Of a DNA stretch of 64,000 bases, positions 57,686 through 64,000 are shown piece by piece (the stretch's first letter is position 1; each line of letters opens with the position of its first letter). The stretch comes from Nonomuraea endophytica (GTDB taxonomy: Bacteria > Actinomycetota > Actinomycetes > Streptosporangiales > Streptosporangiaceae). The notes beneath the pieces were generated by a model that worked only from the letters and a program-made list of their open reading frames with translations, searched no databases and had not been told where the DNA came from. Both the position numbers and the translations under genes were made by a program. The DNA lies in assembly GCF_014203235.1 (NCBI RefSeq), contig NZ_JACHIN010000008.1:513534-577533 (forward strand), given 5' to 3'.

Positions 57686-59302
57686 GTGCTACCCACTATC
57701 GCCGATGTCCTGGCCTTGGAGACCGTACGCCGGGGGAACCCGCGTGTGGTCGCCGGGGCCGATCGGCTCGACACCAAGGTGCGGTGGGTGCACGTCGGGG
57801 AGATCGCCGATATCGCGCACCTGCTGCGCGGCGGCGAACTCGTCCTCACCACGGGCGTGGCCCTGCCCGACGACCCCGAGAAGCTGGCCGACTATGTCGG
57901 CGAGCTCGCCCAGGTCGGCGCGTCGGGGCTGGTCGTCGAGCTCGGCCGCCGGTTCGTCCGCGAACTGCCCCGGGCCGTGATCAAGTCCGCCGAGGAGCAC
58001 GGGCTGCCGGTGATCGTGCTGACCCGCGAGACGCCGTTCGTGCAGATCACCGAGTCGGTGCACGCCTGGATCATCGACAACCAGTTGGAGGAGCTGCGCG
58101 CCTCCGAGCAACTGCACGAGGTGTTCACCGAACTGTCGGTCGAAGGCGCCTCGCCGGCCGACGTCCTCGCCCAGGTCGCCCGGCTGTCCAACCGCCCCGT
58201 CCTCCTGGAGAACCTCGCCCACCAGGTGCTGGCCTGCGAATCGGCCGGCCGCGACATCGGCGCGCTGCTCGCCGGTTGGGAGACCAGGTCACGCGCCGTG
58301 GCCCCCGCCGACCGGACCGCCTACGACCCCGCCTCCGGCTGGCTGGTCACCACCGTCGGCGCCCGCGGCCAGGACTGGGGCCGGCTCATCCTGCTCTGCG
58401 ACGTGCCTCCGGGACCGCGCGACATGGTGCTGGCCGAACGCGCCGCCACCACCCTCGCCCTCGGCCGCCTCCTCGAACGCCACCAGGAATCCCTGGAACG
58501 CCAGGCCCACGGCACGATCATCACCGGCATCCTCACCCACGCCTACTCCGACCCCGACGAGGCCGCCGCCCGCGCCCGCGCCGTCGGCGTCCCGCTCACC
58601 GGCCGCAAGCTGATCAGCGTCGTCATCCGGCCCACCGAACCCGTCGACCAGGCACTCGACGGCCAGGCCCAGCTCGGCGAACTCGCCGAGGCCACCGCCG
58701 CCGCCTGCCGCGACGCCCGGCTGCCCGCGCTGGTCGGCGCCCTCGACCAGGACCGGGTCGGCGTCCTGCTGCCGCTGCCGCCGCGTACCCACGCGGAACC
58801 CGCGCTGACCACCCTGGCCGACCGGCTGCGCATGCTGTGGAAGCCCGGCTCCGCCTTCGTCCTCGCGGCGGGTTCCGTCGTCGAGTCGATCCGCGACGTG
58901 CGGCGCAGCTTTTTAGAGGCCGAACAGGTGGCCGACGTCGCCGTGCGCCAGCCCGACGGCCGCGCCTACTACCGGCTGCCCGACCTGCGCCTGCGCGGCC
59001 TGCTCCACCTGCTGCGCGACGACGCCAGAATGCAGACCTTCGCCGAACGCGAACTCGGCGCGCTCCTGGCCCACGACGCCCAGCGCGGCGGCGACCTCAC
59101 CAGGATCCTGCGCGTCTACCTGGACTCCGGCCGCAACAAGGCGGTCGCCGCCCAGAAGGCCCACCTGTCCAGGCCCGCGTTCTACGATCGGCTGCGCCGC
59201 CTGGAGCGCATCCTGGATACCGACCTGGACGATGTCGAGTCGTGCCTGTCGCTGCACGTGGCGTTGCTGGCGCTGGAGTCGTTCCGTCGCGAGAATCGCT
59301 GA
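57686..59302 (+). CDS. PucR family transcriptional regulator
   Basis: A 538-residue PucR-type protein: the N-terminal PucR domain (VRWVHVGEIADIAHLLRGGE, LVLTTGVAL) and a C-terminal helix-turn-helix in KAVAAQKAHLSRPAFYDRL. It is larger than the PucR at 39831 owing to a longer central region. The start is GTG 57686; TAGGCT sits 6 bp upstream, so the mRNA could be leaderless. It is followed, 23 bp later, by a cupin gene in the same direction and preceded by the acyl-CoA synthetase gene, either of which may be its target. Confidence 0.9.
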   Translation: MLPTIADVLALETVRRGNPRVVAGADRLDTKVRWVHVGEIADIAHLLRGGELVLTTGVALPDDPEKLADYVGELAQVGASGLVVELGRRFVRELPRAVIKSAEEHGLPVIVLTRETPFVQITESVHAWIIDNQLEELRASEQLHEVFTELSVEGASPADVLAQVARLSNRPVLLENLAHQVLACESAGRDIGALLAGWETRSRAVAPADRTAYDPASGWLVTTVGARGQDWGRLILLCDVPPGPRDMVLAERAATTLALGRLLERHQESLERQAHGTIITGILTHAYSDPDEAAARARAVGVPLTGRKLISVVIRPTEPVDQALDGQAQLGELAEATAAACRDARLPALVGALDQDRVGVLLPLPPRTHAEPALTTLADRLRMLWKPGSAFVLAAGSVVESIRDVRRSFLEAEQVADVAVRQPDGRAYYRLPDLRLRGLLHLLRDDARMQTFAERELGALLAHDAQRGGDLTRILRVYLDSGRNKAVAAQKAHLSRPAFYDRLRRLERILDTDLDDVESCLSLHVALLALESFRRENR

Positions 59303-59325
59303 AGCAAACCGGACCAAGGACGTTC

Positions 59326-59700
59326 ATGCCTGACCTCTTCGTGCCCGAGCCCGCCGCACTGGGCCCCATGCTCGCCACCGCGGGCGCGTTCGCCGTCCCC
59401 GTCCACGAGGTACGGCTGACGCCCGACGAACTCCACCCCGACCAGATCGTCGCCGGCGACCCCGCCACCTCCTCCATGGACCTCGGCAACGGACGCGGCA
59501 TCTGGGAGATCACCCCTGGCGTGGTCACCGACGTGGAGACGGACGAGATGTTCGTGGTGCTGTCGGGACGGGCGACGATCGCGGTCGAAGGCGGCACCAC
59601 GATCGAGGTGGGGCCGGGAGACGTGGCCTTGCTGGCGGACGGCGCGAAGACGACCTGGATCGTCCACGAAACCCTCCGCAAGGTCTACCAATCCCGCTAA
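59326..59700 (+). CDS. Small cupin-domain protein
   Basis: A 124-residue single-domain cupin. Motif 1 is degenerate (VETDEMFVVLSGRATI, with no GX5HXH histidines), and motif 2 lies around IEVGPGDVALLADGAKTTW. The missing His residues suggest no metal centre of the usual type, or a binding rather than catalytic role. AAGGA precedes ATG 59326. It is 23 bp downstream of the PucR gene and probably cotranscribed; it may be the ligand-related partner of that regulator (inference). Confidence 0.7.
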   Translation: MPDLFVPEPAALGPMLATAGAFAVPVHEVRLTPDELHPDQIVAGDPATSSMDLGNGRGIWEITPGVVTDVETDEMFVVLSGRATIAVEGGTTIEVGPGDVALLADGAKTTWIVHETLRKVYQSR

Positions 59701-59845
59701 CCCCCACCTCCTAGCCCCCTTGCCACCCCGGGCCCGGTTCCCCTAGCCGTCCCAGGACCTGGCCCCGTCCCGTCCGCCACCGCTTAGCCGCCCTTGGCCC
59801 CACCTTGAGCTCTTCGCCGCCTTTCACCACCGGCTTGAGGGGTGC

Positions 59846-59865
59846 CCGGCGGCCTTCACCGCCGG
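59846..59865. terminator. Hairpin between convergent cupin and trpS genes
   Basis: CCGGCGG-N6-CCGCCGG (59846-59852/59859-59865) is a perfect 7-bp stem in the 202-bp C-rich gap between the cupin gene and trpS. No T-run is present. The rest of the gap holds no recognisable gene. Confidence 0.4.
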
Positions 59866-59902
59866 TCACTAGGAGGCGTCTGCCCTCGGGGTTTCGGACA
59901 GT

Positions 59903-60865
59903 TCAGAAGCCCATGGCCCGCCGTACCTCCTCAAGGGTGAGGGCGGCGCGCTCCCGGGCCACAGCGTTGCCCTCGCGCAGGACCGAACGCACGGCCCCCT
60001 CGTCCAGGTCGGCACGGCGCTTCCTTATCGGGCGCAGGAAGTCGTTGACCGCATCAGTGGTGACGGACTTGAGGCGGGCGGCGCCGCCGTCCCCGATCTC
60101 CTCGGCGAGCTCCCGCGGCGGCCGGTCCAGGCACAGCCCGGCCAGCGTGAGCAGCCCAGCCACCCCCGGCCGCAGTTCCTCGTCGAAGGTGATGTGCCGG
60201 TCGGAGTCGGTGACCGCGCGGCGGATCAGCGCGGCCGTCTCGTCCTCGGTGGCCTTGAGCGGGATGGCGTTGCCCCGGCTCTTGCTCATCTTGCCGCCGT
60301 CGAGGCCACTGAGGCTGGGCTGCGCGCCCATCATCGCCTCCGGAATGGGAAAGACCATCCCATAACGCTCGTTGAAGCGCCGCGCCACCAGCCGCGTCAC
60401 CTCCACGTGCGGCAACTGGTCCCGCCCGACCGGCACCAGCGTGCCCTTGCAGAACAGGATGTCGGCCGCCTGATGCACCGGATAGGTGAACATCAGCCCA
60501 CTCACCGCGCTCTGCGAACTGTGCAGGATCTCGTCCTTGACGGTCGGGTTCCGCTGCAGTTCGGCCATCGACACCAGGCTCAGGAACGGCAGCAGCAACT
60601 GGTTCAGCTCCGGCACCGCGCTGTGCTGGAAGATCGTCACCTTGCCCGGGTCGAGCCCGATCGCGAGATAGTCGAGCAGCAGCTCCGTGATGTTGCGCTG
60701 GATCTCCCCCGGCAGGTCACGGTCGGTGATCACCTGATAGTCGGCGACGAGCACGTACATCCGGTGCCGATGCTGCAGCTCCACCCGATTGGCGAGCGAG
60801 CCGAAGTAGTGGCCGAGATGGAGCGGACCGGTCGGCCGATCGCCGGTCAACACGACGTGGTTCAT
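59903..60865 (-). CDS. trpS: Tryptophanyl-tRNA synthetase, TrpRS II/auxiliary type
   Basis: A 320-residue class-I aminoacyl-tRNA synthetase. LTGDRPTGPLHLGHYFGSL contains the HIGH-type motif (HLGH), and GGKMSKSRGNAI holds KMSKS. The TGDRPTG start and RRADLDEGAVRSVL end resemble the second, auxiliary TrpRS class (Deinococcus TrpRS II-like), known for resistance to indolmycin in Streptomyces. It has GGAAAGG before ATG 60865 and a Trp-codon attenuator upstream (60902-60985), the same regulation described for Streptomyces coelicolor trpS1. A housekeeping TrpRS is expected elsewhere. Confidence 0.92.
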   Translation of the reverse strand: MNHVVLTGDRPTGPLHLGHYFGSLANRVELQHRHRMYVLVADYQVITDRDLPGEIQRNITELLLDYLAIGLDPGKVTIFQHSAVPELNQLLLPFLSLVSMAELQRNPTVKDEILHSSQSAVSGLMFTYPVHQAADILFCKGTLVPVGRDQLPHVEVTRLVARRFNERYGMVFPIPEAMMGAQPSLSGLDGGKMSKSRGNAIPLKATEDETAALIRRAVTDSDRHITFDEELRPGVAGLLTLAGLCLDRPPRELAEEIGDGGAARLKSVTTDAVNDFLRPIRKRRADLDEGAVRSVLREGNAVARERAALTLEEVRRAMGF

Positions 60866-60901
60866 TCTGGGTTTCCTTTCCGGACGTCCCCAGACACCAC
60901 G

Positions 60902-60926
60902 AAAGGCCGTCCGAGGGACGGCCTTT
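60902..60926 (-). terminator. Attenuator terminator hairpin of the trpS leader
   Basis: A perfect 11-bp stem (arms 60902-60912 and 60916-60926) with a 3-nt loop. On the minus strand it is followed by a short TTT. Its 5' half (GGCCGTCC on the minus strand) is complementary to GACGGCC within the leader-peptide gene (60946-60952), so an alternative antiterminator hairpin can form. Confidence 0.8.
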
Positions 60927-60940
60927 TTCGCATGCGAAGG

Positions 60941-60985
60941 TCAGTGGCCGTCTGGCGGCCGCCACCACATGCTGATTCGGGTCAT
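60941..60985 (-). CDS. trpL: Trp-rich leader peptide of the trpS attenuator
   Basis: A 14-codon reading frame, MTRISMWWRPPDGH then TGA, with two adjacent TGG codons (60962-60967). GGAG lies 3 bp before ATG 60985. TACAAT (60992-60997, minus strand) is only 6 bp upstream, so the transcript may even be leaderless. A stalled ribosome at the Trp codons would leave GACGGCC free to pair with the terminator and allow trpS transcription. The arrangement is the classical ribosome-mediated attenuation. Confidence 0.85.
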   Translation of the reverse strand: MTRISMWWRPPDGH

Positions 60986-60991
60986 GGCTCC

Positions 60992-61039
60992 ATTGTAGGC
61001 GCAAGCCGTACAGGACCCAGATTCTGTACGGCTTGCGCC
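60992..61039. promoter_or_regulatory. Promoter-like box and 16-bp inverted repeat upstream of the trpS leader
   Basis: A -10-like TACAAT (minus strand) lies at 60992-60997. Immediately upstream is a perfect 16-bp inverted repeat (60998-61013/61024-61039) with a 10-nt loop. It could terminate transcription from the small gene at 61049 or be an operator in the trpS promoter; no good -35 hexamer is visible. Confidence 0.55.
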
Positions 61040-61048
61040 GGCTCGTGA

Positions 61049-61198
61049 CTACGTGCGGTGATCGTGCGACATGTCGGCGTGGATGGTGTCGTCTGCGCAG
61101 ATGTACAGATCCCACCGACGGGGACGCGCCACGAACGCGCCCAGGATGAACCCCAGAACGACGCTCGCGAAGATCACAAGGAGGATGCTCAGCCCCAT
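61049..61198 (-). CDS. Small single-pass membrane protein (49 residues)
   Basis: A 49-residue peptide: hydrophobic helix LSILLVIFASVVLGFILGAF, then the short charged tail VARPRRWDLYICADDTIHAD. GAGAGG is upstream of ATG 61198. It is too short to assign a function; the positive charges after the helix put the tail in the cytoplasm. It lies upstream of the trpS leader on the same strand, separated from it by a long inverted repeat. Confidence 0.5.
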   Translation of the reverse strand: MGLSILLVIFASVVLGFILGAFVARPRRWDLYICADDTIHADMSHDHRT

Positions 61199-61444
61199 AA
61201 CGGCTGCCTCTCGGGGAAAGTTCGTGCCGCTCGAAATACGGCCTACCGAAAGGTAACCCCGGCCGGTCCCTTGGCGCAGCAGAATCCCATGTACTCCCCC
61301 ATTTTGACCATTCAATCGCTGCGGGCATGGGCCTTTTCGCTAGTTGCTGATGTCAATCTCGTAACCACGGGCGTGTTCCCACACCCCGGCCAAGCGGGAG
61401 CGCCAGGATAGTCCGGATTGTTATCGGCACCCTGGAGTCTTTTG

Positions 61445-62917
61445 ATGTCTCGACGCACCCTCGTCGTCGGCCTGTCCCTGGCCACCGCGATCACGGCTGC
61501 CACCGTGCCAGTCGCCGCCAAGGAGCTGGCGGTGACGTTCCCCTCCTCCAAGTTCCCGTTGGGAGCGGCCGCCGTACCGACCAAGACACAGAAAGCGGTC
61601 GCCGGCGGCATCGACATGTACAAAGTCCGGGCCGGCAGCGCCACCCAGGGCTACAGCGTGAGCGTGCTCATGCCCAGCGGCCGCGACTACGGCACCCGCG
61701 CGACCGCCGACGCCAAAGCCGCCGAGGTCGAGGCCGCCGGCCAGATCCCCAGCGTCCAGCAGTTCACCCGCCCCGCCGTGGCCGACGCCCCGGCCCAGGA
61801 GATCTTCATGGTCCGGGTCGGCCTCTGGTCCCTGCAGGACAAGAAGAAGGCCGAGGAGACCGTCAAGGCCCTGAAGGACGCGGGCATCAAGTCCAAGGTC
61901 GACTACCTCGGCGACGACGGCGTCGACACGACCGGCCCGTGGAACATGAACGTCCTCATGATCGACGCCAAGAAGTTCCGCGGCTCGTACGGCGCCAGCC
62001 TCGGCACCAGCGTCGCCAAGCGCGAGACCACCTCCGCCATGGCCAAGGCGGCCGGCGCTCTCGCCGCGGTCAACGGCGGCTTCTTCAACATCCACGCCTC
62101 GAAGGCACTGCGCGGAGACCCCCTCGGCGCCTCGGTGGTCGCTGGCAAGCTCCTGAGCGAACCCGTCCCCGGCCGCGCCGCCATCGTCCTGCGAGGCCGC
62201 AAGGCCAGCATCACCGAACTGAAGTCCACCATCACCGCGGTGTCCCAGGACGGCCAGAACCTCAACGTCAACGGCATCAACCGCCCCACCGCCGTCGACG
62301 AACTGGTCCTCTACACCGAGGAGTGGGGCGCCAAGACCCCCGCCGACGGCGGCGCCGACGTAGTCCTGGACGCCAACGGCAAGGTCGTCACGGTAAGGGC
62401 CGCAGGTGCGGCAGTCCCGGCCGGCCACCGAGTCTTGCACGGTGCGGGCGTGGCGGCCGAGTGGCTGGGCCAGCACGCCCTGGAGGCGTGGACGGTCAAG
62501 ATCGACACCAAGCTGGTGGACCTGCGCACCGGCAAGCGCCTGGCCCTCACCCCCAACCTGAACGTCGTGGCCGGTGGCGTCGGCCTGGTCCGCAACGGCC
62601 GGGTCAAGGTCATGGCCAAGCGTGACGGCCACGACTCGGTCAACATGATCCTCCGCCGGCACCCGCGTACCCTCGCCGGAGTCACCAGGAACGGCAGCCT
62701 CATCCTCGCCACCGTCGACGGCCGCAAGCCCGGCGAGACCGTGGGCGCCAACATGGTGGAGGCGGCCCAGCTGATGCGCTGGCTGGGCGCCGTCCAGGCA
62801 ATCAACCTGGACGGAGGCGGTTCTACGGCGATGGTCGTCAAGAACAAGGTAGTCAACAAGCCCTCGGACGGCGCCGAACGCGCCGTAGGCGACGCCCTGC
62901 TAGTCCTCCCCAAGTAA
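61445..62917 (+). CDS. Secreted phosphodiester-glycosidase (NAGPA/DUF2233) family protein with SPOR-like region
   Basis: A 490-residue exported protein: signal peptide (LVVGLSLATAITAATVPVAA), an N-terminal segment with SPOR-like pattern (IFMVRVGLWSLQDKKKAEET, about residues 120-140), then the phosphodiester glycosidase domain with ALAAVNGGFFNIHASK and AINLDGGGSTAMVVKN as its conserved motifs. The family includes the uncovering enzyme that removes GlcNAc from mannose-6-phosphate diesters, and bacterial cell-wall-related proteins. The substrate is unknown, perhaps a wall polymer. ATG 61445 follows GGAG; the frame also extends to 61418. Confidence 0.8.
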   Translation: MSRRTLVVGLSLATAITAATVPVAAKELAVTFPSSKFPLGAAAVPTKTQKAVAGGIDMYKVRAGSATQGYSVSVLMPSGRDYGTRATADAKAAEVEAAGQIPSVQQFTRPAVADAPAQEIFMVRVGLWSLQDKKKAEETVKALKDAGIKSKVDYLGDDGVDTTGPWNMNVLMIDAKKFRGSYGASLGTSVAKRETTSAMAKAAGALAAVNGGFFNIHASKALRGDPLGASVVAGKLLSEPVPGRAAIVLRGRKASITELKSTITAVSQDGQNLNVNGINRPTAVDELVLYTEEWGAKTPADGGADVVLDANGKVVTVRAAGAAVPAGHRVLHGAGVAAEWLGQHALEAWTVKIDTKLVDLRTGKRLALTPNLNVVAGGVGLVRNGRVKVMAKRDGHDSVNMILRRHPRTLAGVTRNGSLILATVDGRKPGETVGANMVEAAQLMRWLGAVQAINLDGGGSTAMVVKNKVVNKPSDGAERAVGDALLVLPK

Positions 62918-63033
62918 CCAAACAAGGGGCCGCCCGACCACCCCGGCCGGAACGCCCCACCCCCACCCGCTCCCCCCACGGTGGCCCAGCTTCGTCCCCG
63001 CCCAGAACACGCGGGGCCCGAGCCTGGGCCACC

Positions 63034-63510
63034 GTACGCGTTGCGCCGTTAACGCCCGCCCAGGTTCTCGCCGCACCGGCGCCAGACAAGCGTGGTGTGC
63101 GCAGACGAGCGTGGGTGTGTGCGCCGGGAGGCGGAGCACCCCGCCTGAGCCGCCGTATGGGCCGCCGTGCGCGTTGCGCCGTTCACGCCCGCCCGGGTTC
63201 TCGCCGCACCGGCGCCAGACAAGCGTGGTGTGCGCAGACGAGCGTGGGTGTGTGCGCCGGGAGGCGGAGCACCCCGCCTGAGCCGCCGTATGGGCCGCCG
63301 TGCGCGTTGCGCCGTTCACGCCCGCCCGGGTTCTCGCCGCACCGGCGCCAGACAAGCGTGGTGTGCGCAGACGAGCGTGGGTGTGTGCGCCGGGAGGCAG
63401 AGCACTCCGCCGGGGCCACCGTGCGCGTTGCGCCGTTCACGCCCGTCCAGGTTCTCGCCGTACCGGCGACAAGCATGGGTGTGCGCGGAAGGGGACACCC
63501 CGCCCGGGCC
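63034..63510. repeat. Tandem 133-bp repeat array, three and a half copies
   Basis: Unit starts at 63034, 63167, 63300 and 63421 (GT[A/G]CGCGTTGCGCCGTT). The spacings are 133, 133 and 121 bp, with a diverged partial fourth copy. Copies 2 and 3 are identical over most of their length; copy 1 differs at only a few positions in its first 50 bp. Each unit carries two small hairpins (CGCCG-CAC-CGGCG and AGGCGG-N6-CCGCCT). The array lies just beyond the rrn terminators. Confidence 0.85.
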
Positions 63511-63540
63511 GTGCGGCAGAGGCTGGGCAAGCCCGCAACG

Positions 63541-63580
63541 CAAAAGAGGGGCCGTCCCGCGCGATGGCCGGGGCAGCCCC
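63541..63580 (-). terminator. Second rrn terminator
   Basis: Arms 63548-63558 and 63570-63580 pair at 10 of 11 positions (one G-U) on the minus strand, followed there by TCTTTTG. It is positioned after the first terminator, giving a tandem pair for the rRNA transcript. Confidence 0.7.
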
Positions 63581-63590
63581 TTCGGAACGC

Positions 63591-63622
63591 GAAAAAGGGG
63601 TCCGACCAGTGGTCGGACCCCT
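63591..63622 (-). terminator. Rho-independent rrn terminator
   Basis: Arms 63596-63608 and 63610-63622 (AGGGGTCCGACCA and its complement) form a 13-bp perfect stem; on the minus strand TTTTT follows directly. It is 17 bp beyond the 3' end of 5S rRNA. Confidence 0.9.
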
Positions 63623-63639
63623 CCTCGATCATGTGTTTG

Positions 63640-63757
63640 TGCGGCGGTGACCTACTCTCCCACACCCTCCCGAGTGCAGTACCATCGGCGCTGAGAAGCT
63701 TAACTTCCGGGTTCGGAATGTAACCGGGTGTTTCCTTCCCGCCATAACCGCCGCAAC
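63640..63757 (-). rRNA. rrf: 5S ribosomal RNA
   Basis: The complementary strand reads GTTGCGGCGGTTATGGCG at its 5' end, contains the conserved CCGAACCCGGAAG and GCGCCGATGGTACTGC segments and ends GGAGAGTAGGTCACCGCC, the standard actinobacterial 5S sequence of about 117 nt. The ends are placed to within a few bases. Confidence 0.95.
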
Positions 63758-63912
63758 CTCTTGAGACTGTTTGCTGTCTCAGAATTGCGTAGTGGACGCG
63801 AGCAACACAACACCTGACCCGATAGAGGGTTTCTGCGCTGCTCTGGACCCGGCGAAGAGTAACAGAGCGCTGCAAAGAAACCCCGCCACATTCAGGCGTT
63901 GCTGATGCTTTG

Positions 63913-64000
63913 TGGTCAAGTCCTCGGCCTATTAGTACCGGTCAGCTCCACACGTTACCGTGCTTCCACCTCCGGCCTATCAACCCCATCGTCTCTGGGG
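63913..64000 (-). rRNA. rrl: 23S ribosomal RNA, 3' end (rest outside window)
   Basis: On the minus strand the sequence ends CCGGTACTAATAGGCCGAGG, the near-invariant 3' end of 23S rRNA. About 88 nt are inside the window; the gene continues past the right edge. The 155-bp spacer to 5S contains no tRNA. Confidence 0.95.

Larger units (their letters stand above)
62918..63639. other. 722-bp region between the phosphodiester glycosidase and the rrn operon
   Basis: No gene is supported. Every long ORF crossing it comes from the 133-bp tandem repeat, whose period is not a multiple of three, so translations are mere shadows. It holds the repeat array (63034-63510) and the tandem rrn terminators. The 116 bp before the array are C-rich and show no further structure. 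Confidence 0.7.

Noticed and set aside
60902..60926. trpS leader stem as a plus-strand terminator, because TTTTT follows it on the plus strand
   Set aside because: No plus-strand gene ends here; the leader peptide and antiterminator complementarity place its function on the minus strand.
63034..63510. Possible CRISPR array
   Set aside because: Units are contiguous 133-bp copies without variable spacers and there are no cas genes.
63097..63875. ORFs on both strands across the 133-bp repeats
   Set aside because: The period is not a multiple of three and equal-quality frames exist on both strands; no ribosome site precedes them, and one enters 5S rRNA.

Overview
This 64-kb window is uniformly GC-rich with actinobacterial codon use. 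It contains a mycothiol-type nitroreductase relative, many TetR, LacI and PucR regulators, GTG starts and ATGA-coupled genes. It ends on the minus strand in 5S rRNA and the 3' end of 23S rRNA. A filamentous actinomycete is likely. My best guess is a Streptosporangiales genome (Nonomuraea/Streptosporangium/Actinomadura type), but the sequence alone does not fix the genus. I saw no tRNA, insertion sequence, prophage or CRISPR array.

Layout. 1-1.9 kb: end of a luciferase-like monooxygenase gene, then two START-fold genes and a divergent TetR gene that share tandem operators. 2.1-7.8 kb: a HipA-like kinase/DUF3037 pair, then a two-TM protein divergent from a STAND ATPase and a TPR protein. 7.8-12 kb: a SnoaL/TetR pair, a DsbA-fold protein, a GNAT protein and a secreted S33-type peptidase. 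12-14.3 kb: a lone molybdopterin hydroxylase large subunit. 14.3-16.7 kb: the MEP-pathway genes dxr and ispG. 16.7-27.5 kb: a LacI-controlled carbohydrate locus with an enolase-superfamily dehydratase, a sugar ABC importer, a Tat-exported glycosidase-like protein, an FAD oxidoreductase and a frameshifted uronate-dehydrogenase-like SDR. 27.6-29.8 kb: two tandem secreted trypsin-fold proteases. 29.8-32.2 kb: AlkD-like repair, TetR and hydrolase genes.

32.2-37.4 kb: a radical SAM enzyme with an unusual CX6CX2C cluster motif, translationally coupled to a LysE exporter, and beside them a NACHT NTPase of the kind linked to phage defence. 37.4-48.4 kb: an amino-acid/GABA/beta-alanine catabolic region with two aldehyde dehydrogenases, two class-III aminotransferases, PucR and TetR regulators, a saccharopine-dehydrogenase-like protein and a solute-binding protein. 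48.5-53.7 kb: an FHA/FtsK-type ATPase, an orphan Rhs fragment and a bacterial alternative oxidase. 53.7-59.7 kb: an MFS drug exporter and TetR with three operators spaced 21 bp apart, an acyl-CoA synthetase, a second PucR and a cupin. 59.9-61.2 kb: an auxiliary tryptophanyl-tRNA synthetase behind a Trp-codon attenuator. 61.4-62.9 kb: a secreted phosphodiester-glycosidase-like protein. 63.0-64 kb: a 133-bp tandem repeat array, tandem rrn terminators, 5S rRNA and 23S rRNA.

The strongest leads for undescribed biology are the radical SAM-LysE pair, the two STAND/NACHT loci, the FHA/FtsK ATPase with arginine P-loops and the sugar-acid locus. The clearest regulatory discoveries are the trpS attenuator and the several paired-operator intergenic regions.
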